Assembly (NCBI GenBank): GCA_034766995.1
Contig: CM068313.1
Span: 12,406,012-12,470,011 of the forward strand
Length of the DNA stretch: 64,000 bases
DNA from: Acanthacorydalis orientalis
Taxonomy: Eukaryota > Arthropoda > Insecta > Megaloptera > Corydalidae
Direction: 5' to 3'
A program made the position numbers and the translations under genes. Every line of letters begins with the position of its first letter. Within the stretch, counting starts at the first letter, position 1. Shown in pieces: positions 16,999-33,982 of this stretch. The notes under the pieces are model-generated. The model was not told where the DNA came from. It saw only the letters and a program-made list of their open reading frames with translations, and made no database searches.

Positions 16999-19900
16999 AT
17001 GGAATTATCTAGTGATATTCAAAGCGTACTGAAAACTATTAAAGGTTTGAAAGATAAATACGATATTCAACAATCTCCAAGAGACTCTATAGGAAGTAAT
17101 ACAAGTTTTCAAGCAGATGATTTTCAAAATGATGTTGAACAAGATATTATTGATATTGATAACATGGATTTGTCTGACGATGAAACATGGTAAATTATTA
17201 AATGCATAATTTTGTTATGAATCTATTATTTTTTTTAATTTTTAAGGTTATGTACAAATCGGGATTCGCCAAATTCAAGTAAAGTAACAGATATTTACAA
17301 GTGGCTCAGGCAAGATTTAGAAGATGTAAGAGGAAATGAATATAAAATAAAAAGACTTTTGTTGGAACAAGAAATGGGTAATTTAGATAAAAAACTGAAA
17401 GCAAATATTGATTCGAGAACATTTACAAGACCAAAGAAAAAATTTAGTCGGCCTGGCTTAGAACATGTTGTTGATAGATTGAACCCTTTAGATTATTTGA
17501 ATACCTCAAATCATTTTGATTCTCCAGATAGTGTGATAAAACATAAATCTTATGTAAATGCTTTAGATACAAGTTTTAGTGAAGATGATGATCTTATACA
17601 TGGTCGTTTGAATTTCATGTCAAAAATTAATAAAAATCCTACTGAAAGAAAATCCGGAAAGTTTAATTTATTTGATGCCACTGATTCAGATTTGGATCTT
17701 AAAAGCAACAATGAAACTGTGAACCAAATTATGGGAAATTTTAGAAATGTATTAAATACTTCACAGAAAGGAAAAAATGAAGATATGTCAACAAGTCGAT
17801 ATACTTTACCTAGCAGTTTACAGGATGTGATAAGAGAACAAACTCTGGAGTTAGAATCTTCAAAGCAGCAGAAATTTATTCCTCATGAAATTCCATTACT
17901 GACAAAACTCAAAGAACTAGACAAAAGTACTGGTAAGTTACGTAGTAATGTTAAAGAAGGTATTTTGACAGACAGAGATGTACATTACTTAAGACAAAGC
18001 TCAGATGGTCCTGAAAAATGTTTTCGAAATCCTTTTGATAGTATGGAAACCAGCAATGACTCTTTTCAAAATATGTCTCCTCCAAGCTTAGTAAGTTCAT
18101 TTGCTTCCATTAACTTTAGCAGTTTGACTGAATCAGATTTTATTACTGCTATGAATCAACCACAAGACTTATATACATCATTCACATCTACAGTAGCAAG
18201 TGATATTGGAGAAGATCATGCATCACTCGGTAGTGAAAATGAAATGTTCGCTCATAATGTTAAGGAAATGCATGATATGTTTACAAAAGATGTTTGTTGT
18301 GATGGATCATTAGAATCTACAGAGGAAAATTTAAATTCAACTGTGATTAAAACATCTTTTGATGATAATAAAAAGTGTTCTGATAATCTTGATACAACAT
18401 ATACAGATGTAGGACCAGAGAAAACATTTTGTTTACCTCAAGTTGATTATTTTTCAAGAAGTAATAATTTTATCAATAAGGATTCTGGTCCTGAAAGTCT
18501 GAATATTACATTTGAGCCTGATAAAAATAAAATGTGCTTTAATACATATAAAAAAAGTAAAAGTGCCAAATCTACTCTTATTGGTAATGTGTCTGCAGAA
18601 CAAGAAAATGTTATAAATCCAGAAGATAACATTAATGATCATACATTCAGTGCCAATATTACATATCAAAAAAATATAACTTCAAATAATTCAAATTTGA
18701 CTAAAATGTCTGATTCTCCTGGTATATTGGATAAGACTTTTGTCAAACCTTGTGATTTAAATGATACTCCTATAAAAGTGCCTTCTTTTGAAAGCAGCAC
18801 TGAAGAAATACATCAGATAGATTGTGGTTCAGTTGATAGTGATACTGGTGACAAAAAATGTAGTCTTTTGGAAAAATCGATTAAAACAGATATTGATCAT
18901 GGTTCAACAGACAGTTTAGATAGAACAAGCAGTACATCAGATAGTAGCTACACAACAGCACGTATAATGAATATGAAAGAACTAGATCAGCTAGTACGTA
19001 TGCAAGAACAAAGTGAGTACCAATTATATACATTTTTATAGGCAAATTTGCATGAGAGCATAAACTTCAATATCTTTTTAAGTTAATAATATTTATATAA
19101 ATATCTGATTCCATTTTATTAATTTTAGGTTTGCAACCAGTAGTTTCGACACCAATACCAAATCGTACATTTTGTAAAACAGCGTGGGCCAGTTCAGAAG
19201 CACTTGCACCACTGAAACCACCATCAGTAGATGGATATCCTTCAGACGAATCAGATGCATCATTTGAAAATAATAGAGATATTAAAAAAGGATTGAGTTC
19301 TACACATTCAAGTCCAGGTCGAAGAGTATTAAACGAAACAAAAACAATGCCAGTATTTAAAGCCACAAGTACACCAAGGTTGTATGACCAAAAACTTTCA
19401 CATCCCAAAGTTGTTTGTCAGGAGTTAACAAAACCAGAGGTGAGGCCACCTAAAACTCAGCTTAGACCTACAGTAAGTATTTTCGAATTATCATTTAGTA
19501 GCATTTGATCATTATTGAAGTGTAGTAAATTTCTTTAAAAAAAACATTAATAAGCTGAGTAATTATCTTCATCAGAGTTTAAAAATCCATTTTTTAACAA
19601 ACAAAATGAATTGTTTAATTAAATTTAACTGTAGATGTATATATGTGTATTAATATAATGTGTGTATGTGATTTTTTATATATATATATATATACAAACA
19701 AACACACATACACATGTGTACACAGACAAACATATAAATATTAAGATTTTTAATTAAAATTTTCATTAAAGATGATAGTTAAACCTATGGAATTACATCA
19801 CTCGGAAAGTGTTCAAAAGCAAGTACCAGTTGCAGTTCCGCAGCATGTAGCCTCTGAAACTATTATTCATCAACCTAGAATATCCATGCTTCGGCAACCG

Positions 19901-20432
19901 ACACGGTCAAGTGGCTTACCACGTCCAGTTGGATCAGGAATTCCTAGGCCTGCGTCGAGATTACCTGGACCTCGAACTTTGAAGTAGGTTTAAAAAAATT
20001 TTTCAAAGTTTTTAAATTACTTATATAAGTAATTTTGTATTATATATTTTATAGATTTTTGTATTATATATTTTTTAAATTCAAAAATGAATTTTTATAT
20101 TGAGTAAAAAAAAGTACTTTTTTATAATTTTTTATAGAAAAAATATTTTGCTTATTTCAAGGGTTTTTAAAAAAATGAGGAAAATTATTTTTAATGAATA
20201 TATTTATTATTAGATACATTTCACCTGTTTTTTGATATAAGTATTATTGGACTCAATGTTATTTGTAAAGAAAATGTTTTATGGGTGAAGTTGGTCTTTT
20301 TATTTAATTGGTGCATGCCTTTTAATTCAAGTACAAATTAACAAACGAGTTATTTGTTCTTCTAGGCCACCATCATCAGGTTTACTTAAGCCTACAGTTG
20401 CAAAAAATAATTGGATGGATGGATGTTATTAA
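16999..20432 (+). CDS. SLAIN motif-containing microtubule plus-end protein
   Basis: Members of the SLAIN family bind EB proteins and ch-TOG at growing microtubule ends. Exons 16999-17189, 17247-19012, 19129-19472, 19772-19983, 20366-20432 join in frame to 859 residues, longer than human SLAIN1/2 (about 570-580) because of a Ser/Asn/Asp-rich, probably disordered middle encoded by the 1.77-kb second exon. Supporting matches to SLAIN2: an ETWL block followed by a basic/helical stretch (human ESWLYSSPKK region), MKELDQLVRMQEQS near the end of exon 2 (human VTDVQILARMQEES), and the C-terminal tail NNWMDGCY-stop (human DSWKDGCY). Near the C-terminus SGLPRP, GSGIPRP and SRLPGP occur in a basic Pro-rich context; SGIP is an SxIP EB1-binding motif. 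The start is the first Met, after an AT-rich leader. The low-complexity middle is poorly conserved, so identification rests on the ends. Confidence 0.88.
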
Positions 20433-20466
20433 TGAAAATACTAATATCTTTCATTTTGTTCTTATC

Positions 20467-20472
20467 AATAAA
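20467..20472 (+). terminator. Candidate polyadenylation signal of the SLAIN gene
   Basis: AATAAA 34 bp after the stop codon. More distal AATAAA sites exist, so a longer 3' UTR is possible. Confidence 0.35.
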
Positions 20473-20910
20473 TTATGCCAGTTGTGCCTTATTGCTGTAA
20501 ACACTAATTAATATATATATATATACACAAATATTGACACTAGTGACTTAAAATGAACTAAGGTCATAGGCTTATCTCAATGCAATAATTATTAGACTGG
20601 GTTATGGGCATTCATTCTCTATTACCTGCCCTTAAAGCCTTTTCTGTAGATATACCTAAATTGAATAACTGCAAATGAAATAAAAAGTTGTTTGTCAGTT
20701 TGTAATTGTATCTGATTAGTTTGTTTGTAAATTAAACTAAAATTTTTCATAAATTGTATTTTATACTAAAATAAAATAAATACTTATGGTTTTAGAAAGT
20801 GTATTCTAACAATGGGAAAGCTTTTTTTTATTAATTGTAAAAATATTTATTAAAAGAAATTTTTGTAATATATATATACATGTGTACATACATAACTATA
20901 TATGTATGTT

Positions 20911-20944
<34 letters not shown>

Positions 20945-22615
20945 CATACACACACATACATACATACATATATATATATACACACACACACACACATACA
21001 TACACTTGTATACAAGACAAATATAAAAATGCTTTTTATATATTTAGCTAATATTTATATATGTATAGTTGAAATTATGTTTTTAAATATAACTATTATT
21101 ATACATATATAATTTTATAAATTCTTAAAAATATTTAATTTAATGATCGTACATTTATTCAATGTAATTATAATTTACAATTTGTATTTTTTGAACGCTA
21201 AAATTATTAATTATATTTTATGTTACTAACAACTAAAATTGTATTTAGTTTTGATGTTTAGTAAATGGTTTAAAAAAAGCATGTTTTTAATGTACCTATA
21301 GATAAGTATAAATTGCAGTTCTGAGGTAAGTTAATTTTAAAAATTGTAAGCATTGCAATAATAATGATTTTAAGTAAAAAAAAGTGTACAGCTGTACATA
21401 TTAACTTATCAAAAAATATTTATATTCTTTAATTGATTGCTTCAAATAAATATACTTTTTAATTATTTTAATAAATAATCTGGCTATAGTATTGATAAAT
21501 CTTGTTTATTTAATATGATTTGATACTAGCACTATTAACAGTATTGTAAGAGTAATATTATTTGATTAAAAGCTGGATGATTCCAAGATCTGACATTCTT
21601 TTTTTTTTAAAAAAAAAAACAAAAAATACTTTTTTACAAAATAAATTATTTTCAGTATAAAAATAAACATCTTAATAATAAAATTAAATGAAAATAATTT
21701 TTTTATATAATTGTGGATGCAATCATTTACTATTTATTTTTTCATGAGTTGCTTCTTTTATTTTATGTTGTGTTTGATTGAAAACCCAATATATTTTTTA
21801 TGAATTTATTAAAAAAATCTATTGGACAATTTTTCAGAAAACATTTCAATAAATGTTAACATATAATACAGACACTTTCTAACAATTGGCAAATAAAAAT
21901 ATAGAACTGATTTTCTAAAAATACAAATTGCTACAAATGATAATCTTATAAAATTTGACATTCAATTCGGAATTATCTTTAATTTGTATAACATAATTAC
22001 AGATAAATACATACTTGTATTGTATAACCAATACATTCAGTTTCAATGTTGAAAGTAATTTAATCAAGTTTTGAAATATTTAAATCAATTAGTAAAATGC
22101 TATTGCTTATTTACAAAATTTTAGAATTTTTAATTATTTCAAATATATACATATATGTATAGATCTGAATATTCTTGTAAAATATATCATTTCTTACATT
22201 CATGTGTGTAACATAAAAGAGTATGATGTATTTTTATTAAGAAACCTAGTTTCATATTATCAACATGACTACTATAATACAAACAATACAAATTAGAGAA
22301 AAAATAATGAATATTTTATATTAATCTTAGTTTATTATTAGTAATTTAAGTATATTTTTTTATGTAGAGAATTTATTCATAAAGAAAATTGTGGCACTGT
22401 GTTTAACATATTAATACTACTATACACTTTCAAATTTGTTCATGTATAGTTTATGTAATTTTTATATTTATGTAATAATATTCTGTAATAAAATTAAAAA
22501 ATAAAAAAATATTTATTTATATTTTAAAGTACTAGAACTATACACATATGAGAGTTGTATTAGCTACATAAAATTAAAATTACATTGCTTTATATACATT
22601 TATGTATAATATAGA

Positions 22616-22618
<3 letters not shown>

Positions 22619-22669
<51 letters not shown>
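22619..22669. repeat. (TA)n microsatellite
   Basis: An uninterrupted TA dinucleotide tract of about 25 units between the SLAIN and PYM genes. Confidence 0.9.
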
Positions 22670-22675
<6 letters not shown>

Positions 22676-24367
22676 CATATAATAAAAATAAAATTTTTAC
22701 ATTCTTTAATGAAAGAACCATTGCAACAGTGAGGTTATAGTAGTCATATTATAAAATGACCATACATATAAAATTAATTTCAAATACATTATTATATAAT
22801 AATTTTTACATTTTTCAACTTGTTTCTTATGTAAACTTTAAACAAAAGTCTGCAACCATAGTATTTAATGATTATTCTTTAATAGAATCTAATATTAATT
22901 AAAATCTGCTTTTTTTCAATTACAATTTATCCAAAAGCATAAATATATAATTAGTTGTGAGAGATAGAAAATTTGATTTTTTTATCCCTAAGCCTAATAA
23001 GCCTACTTTAGAAAGGCACAATATGGACTTAGGATATGAAATTTTGAATATTATTACACAGTTGTTACATCAATATGACAACAAATTACATATACTTCAA
23101 CAATAATAAATGTTGACAATAATTGTTATATTGTAATCTTACCCTCAATGAAGTTTTAATAAAATGTATTAATGTGTTATTAATGAACATAAATATTCAA
23201 TCTCTAAATTAGTTGACACTTTTATTTCATTAACAAATGTATAACAATTCAAAAATTTAATATAAAAATTAATGATTAAAACTATTTAAATACTCATGTC
23301 ATAAATTTATATCTCATTCAAAATACTATGATTTCAAACTATTGATGATTTAAACATAAAAAAAAATTACATACAATGTGCAATATACACTGTTAAAAAA
23401 TTAAAATCTTTACAATATAAAATTTTTATTAGGAATTGACATTTTCTTAAATTTTGTACTGCCTTTTAATCTTGTGACTTATGTGCACAAGTAGTATCGA
23501 TTAGTTTTAATATAACGAGATCACAATACAAAGTTTTCTGCACCGTATTCTAACGAAGAACAACTTTAGTTTTATTAGATGAAGTAAAAACAGTTCCTTT
23601 AAGGGCATTTATGTTTTAGTCAGGGCTTTCAGTCCAAACATTTTTTTTATATTGGACATGATCACAAAGTACATGGTGTTAACTGCAAATGTTTAAATTA
23701 CTTTAAAAGAATATGGTCTTTATAAGTTGTATGAATAAAAAAATAACTGTAATAATATATAAATTTTGTTGATGTTCAAATATGAACATACATAAACACT
23801 GTTCCATATACATTAATTAGGATTTTTGATAAAAATTATTTTCAAATACTGTTAGATTTATAACAACAAAAATAAGCATTAGTATTTTTCACAACCTTCA
23901 GGTAACTTTTAATTGAAATAACTATTTTTTTAAAAATAAATGAATTCTTTATTTAAATGTTTTTTTTTTGACAACATATTTTAGACTAGAAAATATAATG
24001 ATGAAATCATTAATTGTCAATAATATAATAAATATGTGAAGTCTGGTTTTATTGCACAATATGTAAAAAATTATATATAATTTAACATAAATATTATCAT
24101 ATCCAATATCCCAAATATTTAATTTTTGTTTTATTTATACATATACGTGTGTGTGTGTGTATATATATATAAAGCACACACAGCAGATATTGAATACAAA
24201 AAAAAGAATTAAAATATTGGACCCGTATATCAAGTATGTACACCAGTTTATATATACATCACATTATTTATCAATGTGTATGGATCCTGATAAGAGTATG
24301 ATTAGCTGGAGCCCTGACTGCTAGATTTAATTCATTTCAACTAATTCGATACATTCAAAATAATATT

Positions 24368-25144
24368 TCATTTATTTAATAAACTTTCAATTTTTTGTAT
24401 TTCATTCAAAACTTCGTCTTTTCTTTTAACTTTTTCTAATTGTTCTTTTTCAATATTTTTTAATTCACCTGTCTTTAGTTTCTGTTCAAGATTTTCAATG
24501 TTTCGTAACTTTTTCTTGAGGTTTTTTAATCTTTTATTTGGGTCTTGTACAGGAGTATTATCATCGTCTTTAATTATAGTATTTGCTATTTTTTCTGATA
24601 ATTTATCAACTGATTGTGCTGAAATAAAGTTTTCTCTCAGAATTAATTTTATACTTATATACAATACAGACATACACACACATATATAAATATATATAAA
24701 GAATTGATATCTCAAAAAAAATTAAACTTATATTTATAAATTTAAAAAAATTAGCATACTTTTATTTTTACACTTTTTCTTATTTTTTGCTTTCTTTAAA
24801 TAATCTTCTTCAATAACAAGACCTGGTATTGGACATCTTTTGTTGATAGAAGATTCTTTAGTTGTTGAAACAACAACTGGGGGACTCATTCCAACTGGAT
24901 ATTGAGGCTTATTTTTCACAAATTGTCTACCTTTACTTTCATACAAAGGTACTTCATCCTGAGGTACATATCCCTCCTTTACACGACGTGATTTTCTCCA
25001 CGTACCATCAGGCCTTTGTGTTGCTGGTATAAACGAACTTCCTAAAATTTAAACATTCCAGATGTGACACAATATTGTAATTTCATCTGAATAAAAACAT
25101 TTCAAACCATCAATATCTTTCGCAAATATTCCATATGCCGCCAT
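24368..25144 (-). CDS. PYM1: PYM, partner of Y14 and Mago (exon junction complex disassembly factor)
   Basis: A cytoplasmic, ribosome-associated protein that binds the Mago-Y14 heterodimer and strips exon junction complexes from translated mRNA. Exons in transcript order 25144-25108, 25041-24760, 24618-24368 give 189 residues (human 204). The conserved N-terminal Mago-Y14-binding block is clear: [19 protein letters not shown] followed by [20 protein letters not shown] Lys-rich middle follows, then a C-terminal charged helix ([19 protein letters not shown], then [14 protein letters not shown]) matching the family's C-terminal ribosome-interacting region. The first exon encodes only 12 residues and its donor (GTTTGA) is weak, but the frame closes exactly. 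It is divergent from centrin with 658 bp between start codons. The Drosophila name is wibg/Pym. Confidence 0.95.
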
Positions 25145-25802
25145 GACTAGTGTGCCTTGTTTACTTTTTCTTATGCTTCATAATATGACGACACAAACTG
25201 TTTAAATCGTATATTGAAACAAGGTACCTACACGAGGTCCTTTTTTTCAGTTCTTTATAGTATACTAAAATAATATTTGGGGCATTTTTATTCACAAGTT
25301 TACAACTCCACTTAACTAAATATATCCATATAAATGAATGTGTATATATATTCACACATGCACACACATTCATTCGATTACATACACACACATATCTAAC
25401 AATCGCACATACACACATTCACGCAGCATACATACATTTAACGCACACACACGTTCACGCGTACACATTTTCACACACTATATATGTACGTAATATGATG
25501 TTGAAAGTGTGTACATAGATAAAGGCTCTCGTGTACATTCAGCATGTGTGTATGGCACAGTGTGTGTGTGTGTGAATGCTCAGAGAAATTTAAAAAAATA
25601 ATATAGTAAAACAGAATTCTGTATATTTAACGTTAAAGTGAATCGAGAATACAGTGTTCTTCATTCTCTGCAATATTTGTGTTGTTGTTATAAACAAAAA
25701 AGAAAGGTTATTGTGCAAAATAAGACTTCACGCTTATAAACATTAATTGTGACAACATTCGTAATTGTGATAGATAAATTAAATCTGTCGTATTTTATCT
25801 TT
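25145..25802. promoter_or_regulatory. Shared promoter region of PYM and centrin
   Basis: Head-to-head start codons 658 bp apart make a bidirectional promoter likely. About 25340-25580 is rich in CA/GT dinucleotides (CACACA tracts near 25355-25450, GTGTGTGTG near 25560), less AT-rich than the surroundings. No canonical TATA-Inr pair was convincing. The open frame across 25161-25418 is a translation of this repeat-rich DNA. Confidence 0.5.
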
Positions 25803-26291
25803 ATGGCAGGAAATCGAAAAAAGTCTGGTGGTTCTAAATTTGAACTCTCAGAAGAACAAAAAAATGATATTAAAGAAGCATTTGATTTATTTGACACTGA
25901 AGGGACCGGAAAAATTTATACAAAAGAATTAAAAGTAGCAATGCGAGCTTTAGGGTTTGAGCCCAAAAAAGAAGAAATTAAAAAGATGATTGCTGATATA
26001 GATAAAGAGAATACTGGTAAAATATCATATGAAGAATTTGTTTCATTGATGACAACTAAAATGGCTGATAAAGATTCTAAAGATGAAATTATGAAAGCAT
26101 TTCGACTTTTTGATGATGATGAAACAGGAAAGATAAGTTTTAAAAATTTGAAACGTGTGGCTAAAGAGTTAGGAGAAAATCTAAATGATGAAGAATTACA
26201 AGAGATGATTGATGAAGCAGACAGAGATGGTGATGGAGAAATAAATCAAGAAGAATTTTTAAGAATAATGAAGAAAACAAGTTTATATTAA
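25803..26291 (+). CDS. Centrin (caltractin), four EF-hands
   Basis: A calmodulin-superfamily Ca2+-binding protein of centrioles and basal bodies; centrin-2-type proteins also work in nucleotide excision repair and nuclear mRNA export. The gene is intronless, 162 residues (human CETN2 172). A short basic N-terminus ([10 protein letters not shown]) leads into [21 protein letters not shown]-hand loops in order: [48 protein letters not shown]. Loop 4 is canonical. Loop 3 has Asn at position 12 where the bidentate Glu is expected, so Ca2+ binding there is probably weak. The frame stays open further upstream, but only GTG precedes, so the ATG at 25803 is the start. Lack of introns fits either an old retrocopy or intron loss; there is no poly-A tract to decide. 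CETN1/2 versus CETN3 was not resolved formally; the sequence resembles the CETN1/2 group. Confidence 0.96.
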   Translation: MAGNRKKSGGSKFELSEEQKNDIKEAFDLFDTEGTGKIYTKELKVAMRALGFEPKKEEIKKMIADIDKENTGKISYEEFVSLMTTKMADKDSKDEIMKAFRLFDDDETGKISFKNLKRVAKELGENLNDEELQEMIDEADRDGDGEINQEEFLRIMKKTSLY

Positions 26292-27197
26292 ATTATATAC
26301 ACATGAATAAAAACTGATTTTAGTATTTTTCCTAAGACATTTATTTATGTGTAATTAATATTATTTATTTTAGAAAATAAATTGTGTTGTCCTTTTTATA
26401 TTGTAGTCATTTTTATATTTTTTTATGTTGAAAATATAACTTTATGCATAAAAAATATGTATTTTATGTAATTATTTTGTACATGAATATTTAGTGTCGC
26501 TAATCTGATTTTTGTATCAAAATACAAATAAAAATAATTTATTTTAATTTTTATTACTTGTGTAATTTAGTAATAAATATATTATTTACTGATATTTTAA
26601 TTTTCTGTTACAGTTGTTAGTTGTTTTAGATTTTTCCCAAATTTAATTTTTCTATATGTTTGTTTACAAATTTCAACTTTTTTTAAATATGAAAGGTTTA
26701 GTACATTGTTATGAAGTTCAATATATTAAAAATAATAATTCTAAGCAATTTAAATTACAACCAAATAGTATGTTTTTAGTAGTTTTTTAAAAATAAAAAA
26801 ATCAACCTTATATTGGACATTATTTTAGAATTTTTAAATAAATTATAGGAATTATTAATCCTTGTATAATTGTAAACTTTAATCAATAATTACATGTGTA
26901 ATCCACATATTTCCCATTACTGTAAATTAAAATATAACATGATAAGATAATTCAGTACTTTAAATTTTAGTTTATTTTTGTCTAATCCATATAAAACAAA
27001 TAGTCCAATTAAACATTTATTTCATTTGTATCACACTTAACAGTGATCGTTGTCTTCGTAGTATTTATCAGAGAATCATGCCACATAGTTTTATGGTTAA
27101 TTAAAATGTGTTCGTAAATCATTTAATGACAGTGTATTTTTTAATAAACAATTGATTTACTATTAATAAACTTATAGAATAATATATATTCACAAAT
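26292..27197. other. Intergenic centrin - RNF121
   Basis: A 0.9-kb AT-rich spacer that should hold the centrin 3' UTR and the RNF121 promoter and 5' UTR. No other feature was seen. The patch around 27040-27075 is slightly less AT-rich. Confidence 0.5.
26306..26311 (+). terminator. Candidate polyadenylation signal of centrin
   Basis: AATAAA 15 bp after the stop codon, with another at about 26376. Confidence 0.45.
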
Positions 27198-31175
<3,978 letters not shown>

Positions 31176-33550
31176 AGTGAAATATAGTGTATAATTTTAT
31201 CTGTAAATGAGTTACTATAACAATATTTTTTAAATATATACTTATATAAATACTTGTATATACATATTTTTACATTTATTGTCATTATTTTTGCCATATA
31301 TTAATATGTTTATGTATTACATTATTTCCTATAAGTTTCCTTAACTGTTACAGTATTGTTAATTATAAAGTAAATTATAGGTTAAAAAATAGGAAAAAAT
31401 TCTGTGTATATATGAATAAATTTTCTGTGTAATGTCAATAATTTAATCAAACTTGATTTAATATATAAAATTTATTTAGGCAGCAATTTGAATTTTTCAA
31501 TTTTACACAAAATTTAATGGAGTGAACATTTTTATAACAAGTATATCTTTTTATACTATTTAAAAAAGTGATGTTTTTATTCATTAGAATATTCATTGGT
31601 GTCAATTGTTGCAATGGTGATTATGTATATTATTAAATAAAAAATACACATGAAATGTAAAGTAGAAATGAATATTTTTAGATATTGTATGAACTAAAAA
31701 ATTACTTTACTGTTGAAGGAGTTGAGGTTTATTTTTATTATTATGGTGTTATTTTGTTCAAAAATTGTTTTTTAAGAGTAAATATGTAAAGAATAAAAAG
31801 ATAACATACAGTGTAAGTAAACCATATGTTTTTAAGATTATTAAGGGAAAGATTTTGTAAACATTATAACTCACTTTGTAGTATTATGTATTTTGTCAGA
31901 ATGTTTTGTATTTTTATTATATATTTCAAAATAGATTTTTTAATTAGTTTTTTTTTTTACTTTTACATATATACTATTCTAACATCTATAAATATTTCTT
32001 ATTGAGTTGATTTTAATATTCAGTTGATTCTTTAAACAGTTAAAATAACATTTTATTAAATGTTTTGTAAACTGCATGAAAAGATTAGTAAAATATTAAG
32101 ATTTACACTTTTTCATATTGCATTTAAGTTGTTTTAGAAAATGTATTAGTATTGTAGCAAAAAAAAATTGAACATGTTTTTTGCTTGATTATAAAATATC
32201 CAATTGAACTTAAGTTTTAGAAATATTTATCATTTCGTTTTGAAATTGTACATACACTACTATTTTTTATCTGTTTTTAGCATTTTCTTTTCTATGTTTT
32301 GTTTTAAGTTTAGTTTCTAGAACATGTTTTCATATATACTATTATAAAATGTTATGGTAAATTTCTGTTTCTACAATAAATTAAAAAGGACCTGATAATA
32401 AATCATTATCACTAATCAATTGGTAATAAAGGAACATTTGCATACAACGTCGATTAAAAAAATATGGTGTTTTGATATTTGAATTATTTTTTAATAAGCA
32501 ATGCATGAATAAAAATAATTTATAACAAATAAAAATACTTTGTTTTATTTTTAATTTTACTATATGGCAAAGTTGTTGATATCCTGACGTCATTCTATAT
32601 CTATCTCGCATACTGCGACCTCACTTGGGAGCATTCGCGCTTTAGAATTGAGTAACAAGAACACCTGAACTAGCAAATATAACTAGTGGTATTCATAATT
32701 TGTAAATTATAAAAAAAAACTTCTTAACTTTGTAAGTTTGGATAATTTTCCGGTTTTTTTTATAATTTTCAAAACTGTTCTTGTCAAAATTCTTCAATTT
32801 ATATATTTTTTTTGACGGAGATAGAAAATCACCAACAAATTTTACTATTAATAGTAGGGTCTTATGTAAGATTTCATTATCAGAAATTTTGAAAAGAACT
32901 GCCTTTTAGTAAAAATCTTCCATGAAATATTTTAAACTTCTTGTCTGGAGAGATATTAGATTTCATTGATTGCTAATAATAATTGACAGTATACAACAGA
33001 TGTTTATTTATCAACTCTTTTTCATATGACAAAAAATTACATTTAAAATATAAAACCAGTCACTTTTGATTCGACATTTTCTTGGTTACAATATGTTTCT
33101 ATTGTACAAAAAACTATGCATCCTGTACAATTTATAAATATTTCTAGTAGTAAAAATGAAAACAGAAATGAAATTTAATTTAATTCTATAAATATAGTAA
33201 CTAAAAACTAATTACATAAAACTTGCCTACATGAAAATGAAATTATTTTTAAATATATACAATATTTTAATCTGAGCTTACTTTTTATTTTTTTCATTTA
33301 GATGAATTTGCAACAAAAAAAATTTAATGAATAACAATTAAAAAGTAAATACTGAAAAATAGAACATATACGCCTGAATATATGTATTTCGACAATTTAT
33401 TTGCTTAAAAAAAAAACGCCAGACACTCTTCCTTATAATCTGTCGAGTTTGAACGTAGAAACAAAACAACACTCGTATCAAAAATGATGTAATAAATGCA
33501 GTAATTTGCAAAAAGAAAATACCGCTTAAATTGTTCCCCCACTAGTGTCA
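31176..33550. other. Intergenic RNF121 - GNMT
   Basis: A 2.4-kb AT-rich stretch that should hold the RNF121 3' UTR and the region upstream of the putative GNMT promoter. A less AT-rich patch at 32580-32650 contains the palindrome TGACGTCA (32585-32592). No gene was recognised. Confidence 0.5.
32585..32592. promoter_or_regulatory. CRE-like palindrome TGACGTCA
   Basis: A perfect 8-bp cAMP-response-element consensus in one of the few less AT-rich patches of this intergenic region, about 1 kb upstream of the putative GNMT first exon. The match is real; function is only suggested. Confidence 0.3.
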
Positions 33551-33561
33551 CTGTCGTAACT

Positions 33562-33599
33562 TATATAAAGATATCGGTAATTGCTTGCAAATAATCAGT
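33562..33599 (+). promoter_or_regulatory. Putative GNMT core promoter (TATA + Inr)
   Basis: TATATAAAG at 33562-33570 is followed by TCAGTG, which fits the arthropod initiator TCAGT; the A would be +1 at about 33597, 33-35 bp from the TATA. The 120 bp around it are less AT-rich than the neighbourhood. Assignment to GNMT is inferred from position and strand only. Confidence 0.45.
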
Positions 33600-33698
33600 G
33601 AAGTGAGATTCAAATATTTTTTTTCCTAACCAGTAGCCGTATTGTTTCAATACTTGTTTTCGGATTTTGATTAATTCTAAATAAGAATTTAAACACAG
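33597..33698 (+). other. Putative non-coding first exon of GNMT
   Basis: From the predicted start at 33597 to a strong donor (ACACAG / GTACGT) at 33698-33699. It would splice to an acceptor just before the GNMT start codon (TTTTTAG at 39612-39618, or TTTTGCAG ending at 39587). No ATG-initiated frame continues to GNMT through it. It needs transcript evidence. Confidence 0.4.
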
Positions 33699-33919
33699 GT
33701 ACGTACTTATGTAGTTTTCATATTAATTATTAATAATATTTATTAGTTGTAATTTATAATTTGGGCGTTCATTGACCTGTAGATTCAAAATATTTTAATA
33801 GTCAAACTTGCATCGTCAACAAACAGGTTACTTTTTTTAATTATTTTACTTCCTAATTGCTTGCATATTTCTAATACATAATATTTGGCAGCTGTATAAA
33901 TTTAATTGTGTATGTTATG

Positions 33920-33982
<63 letters not shown>

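Larger units (their letters stand above)
20433..24367. other. Convergent intergenic region SLAIN / PYM
   Basis: A 3.9-kb AT-rich region between two facing stop codons, expected to hold 3' UTRs. It contains (TA)/(CA) arrays at about 20870-21006, a (TA)n tract at about 22619-22669, and a slightly less AT-rich block at about 23460-23660 without an open frame of note. No gene was recognised. Confidence 0.55.

Noticed and set aside
19013..19041. Read-through end of the large SLAIN exon (extra residues then stop)
   Set aside because: A GTGAGT donor at 19013 and an in-frame acceptor at 19128 restore the conserved C-terminal part; the read-through tail is intronic.
20870..21006. CRISPR-like appearance of repeated TA/CA blocks
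   Set aside because: These are simple dinucleotide repeats without spacers, in a eukaryotic sequence.
25749..25802. 18-codon N-terminal extension of centrin
   Set aside because: It would start at GTG; the first in-frame ATG is at 25803 and gives the expected family N-terminus.
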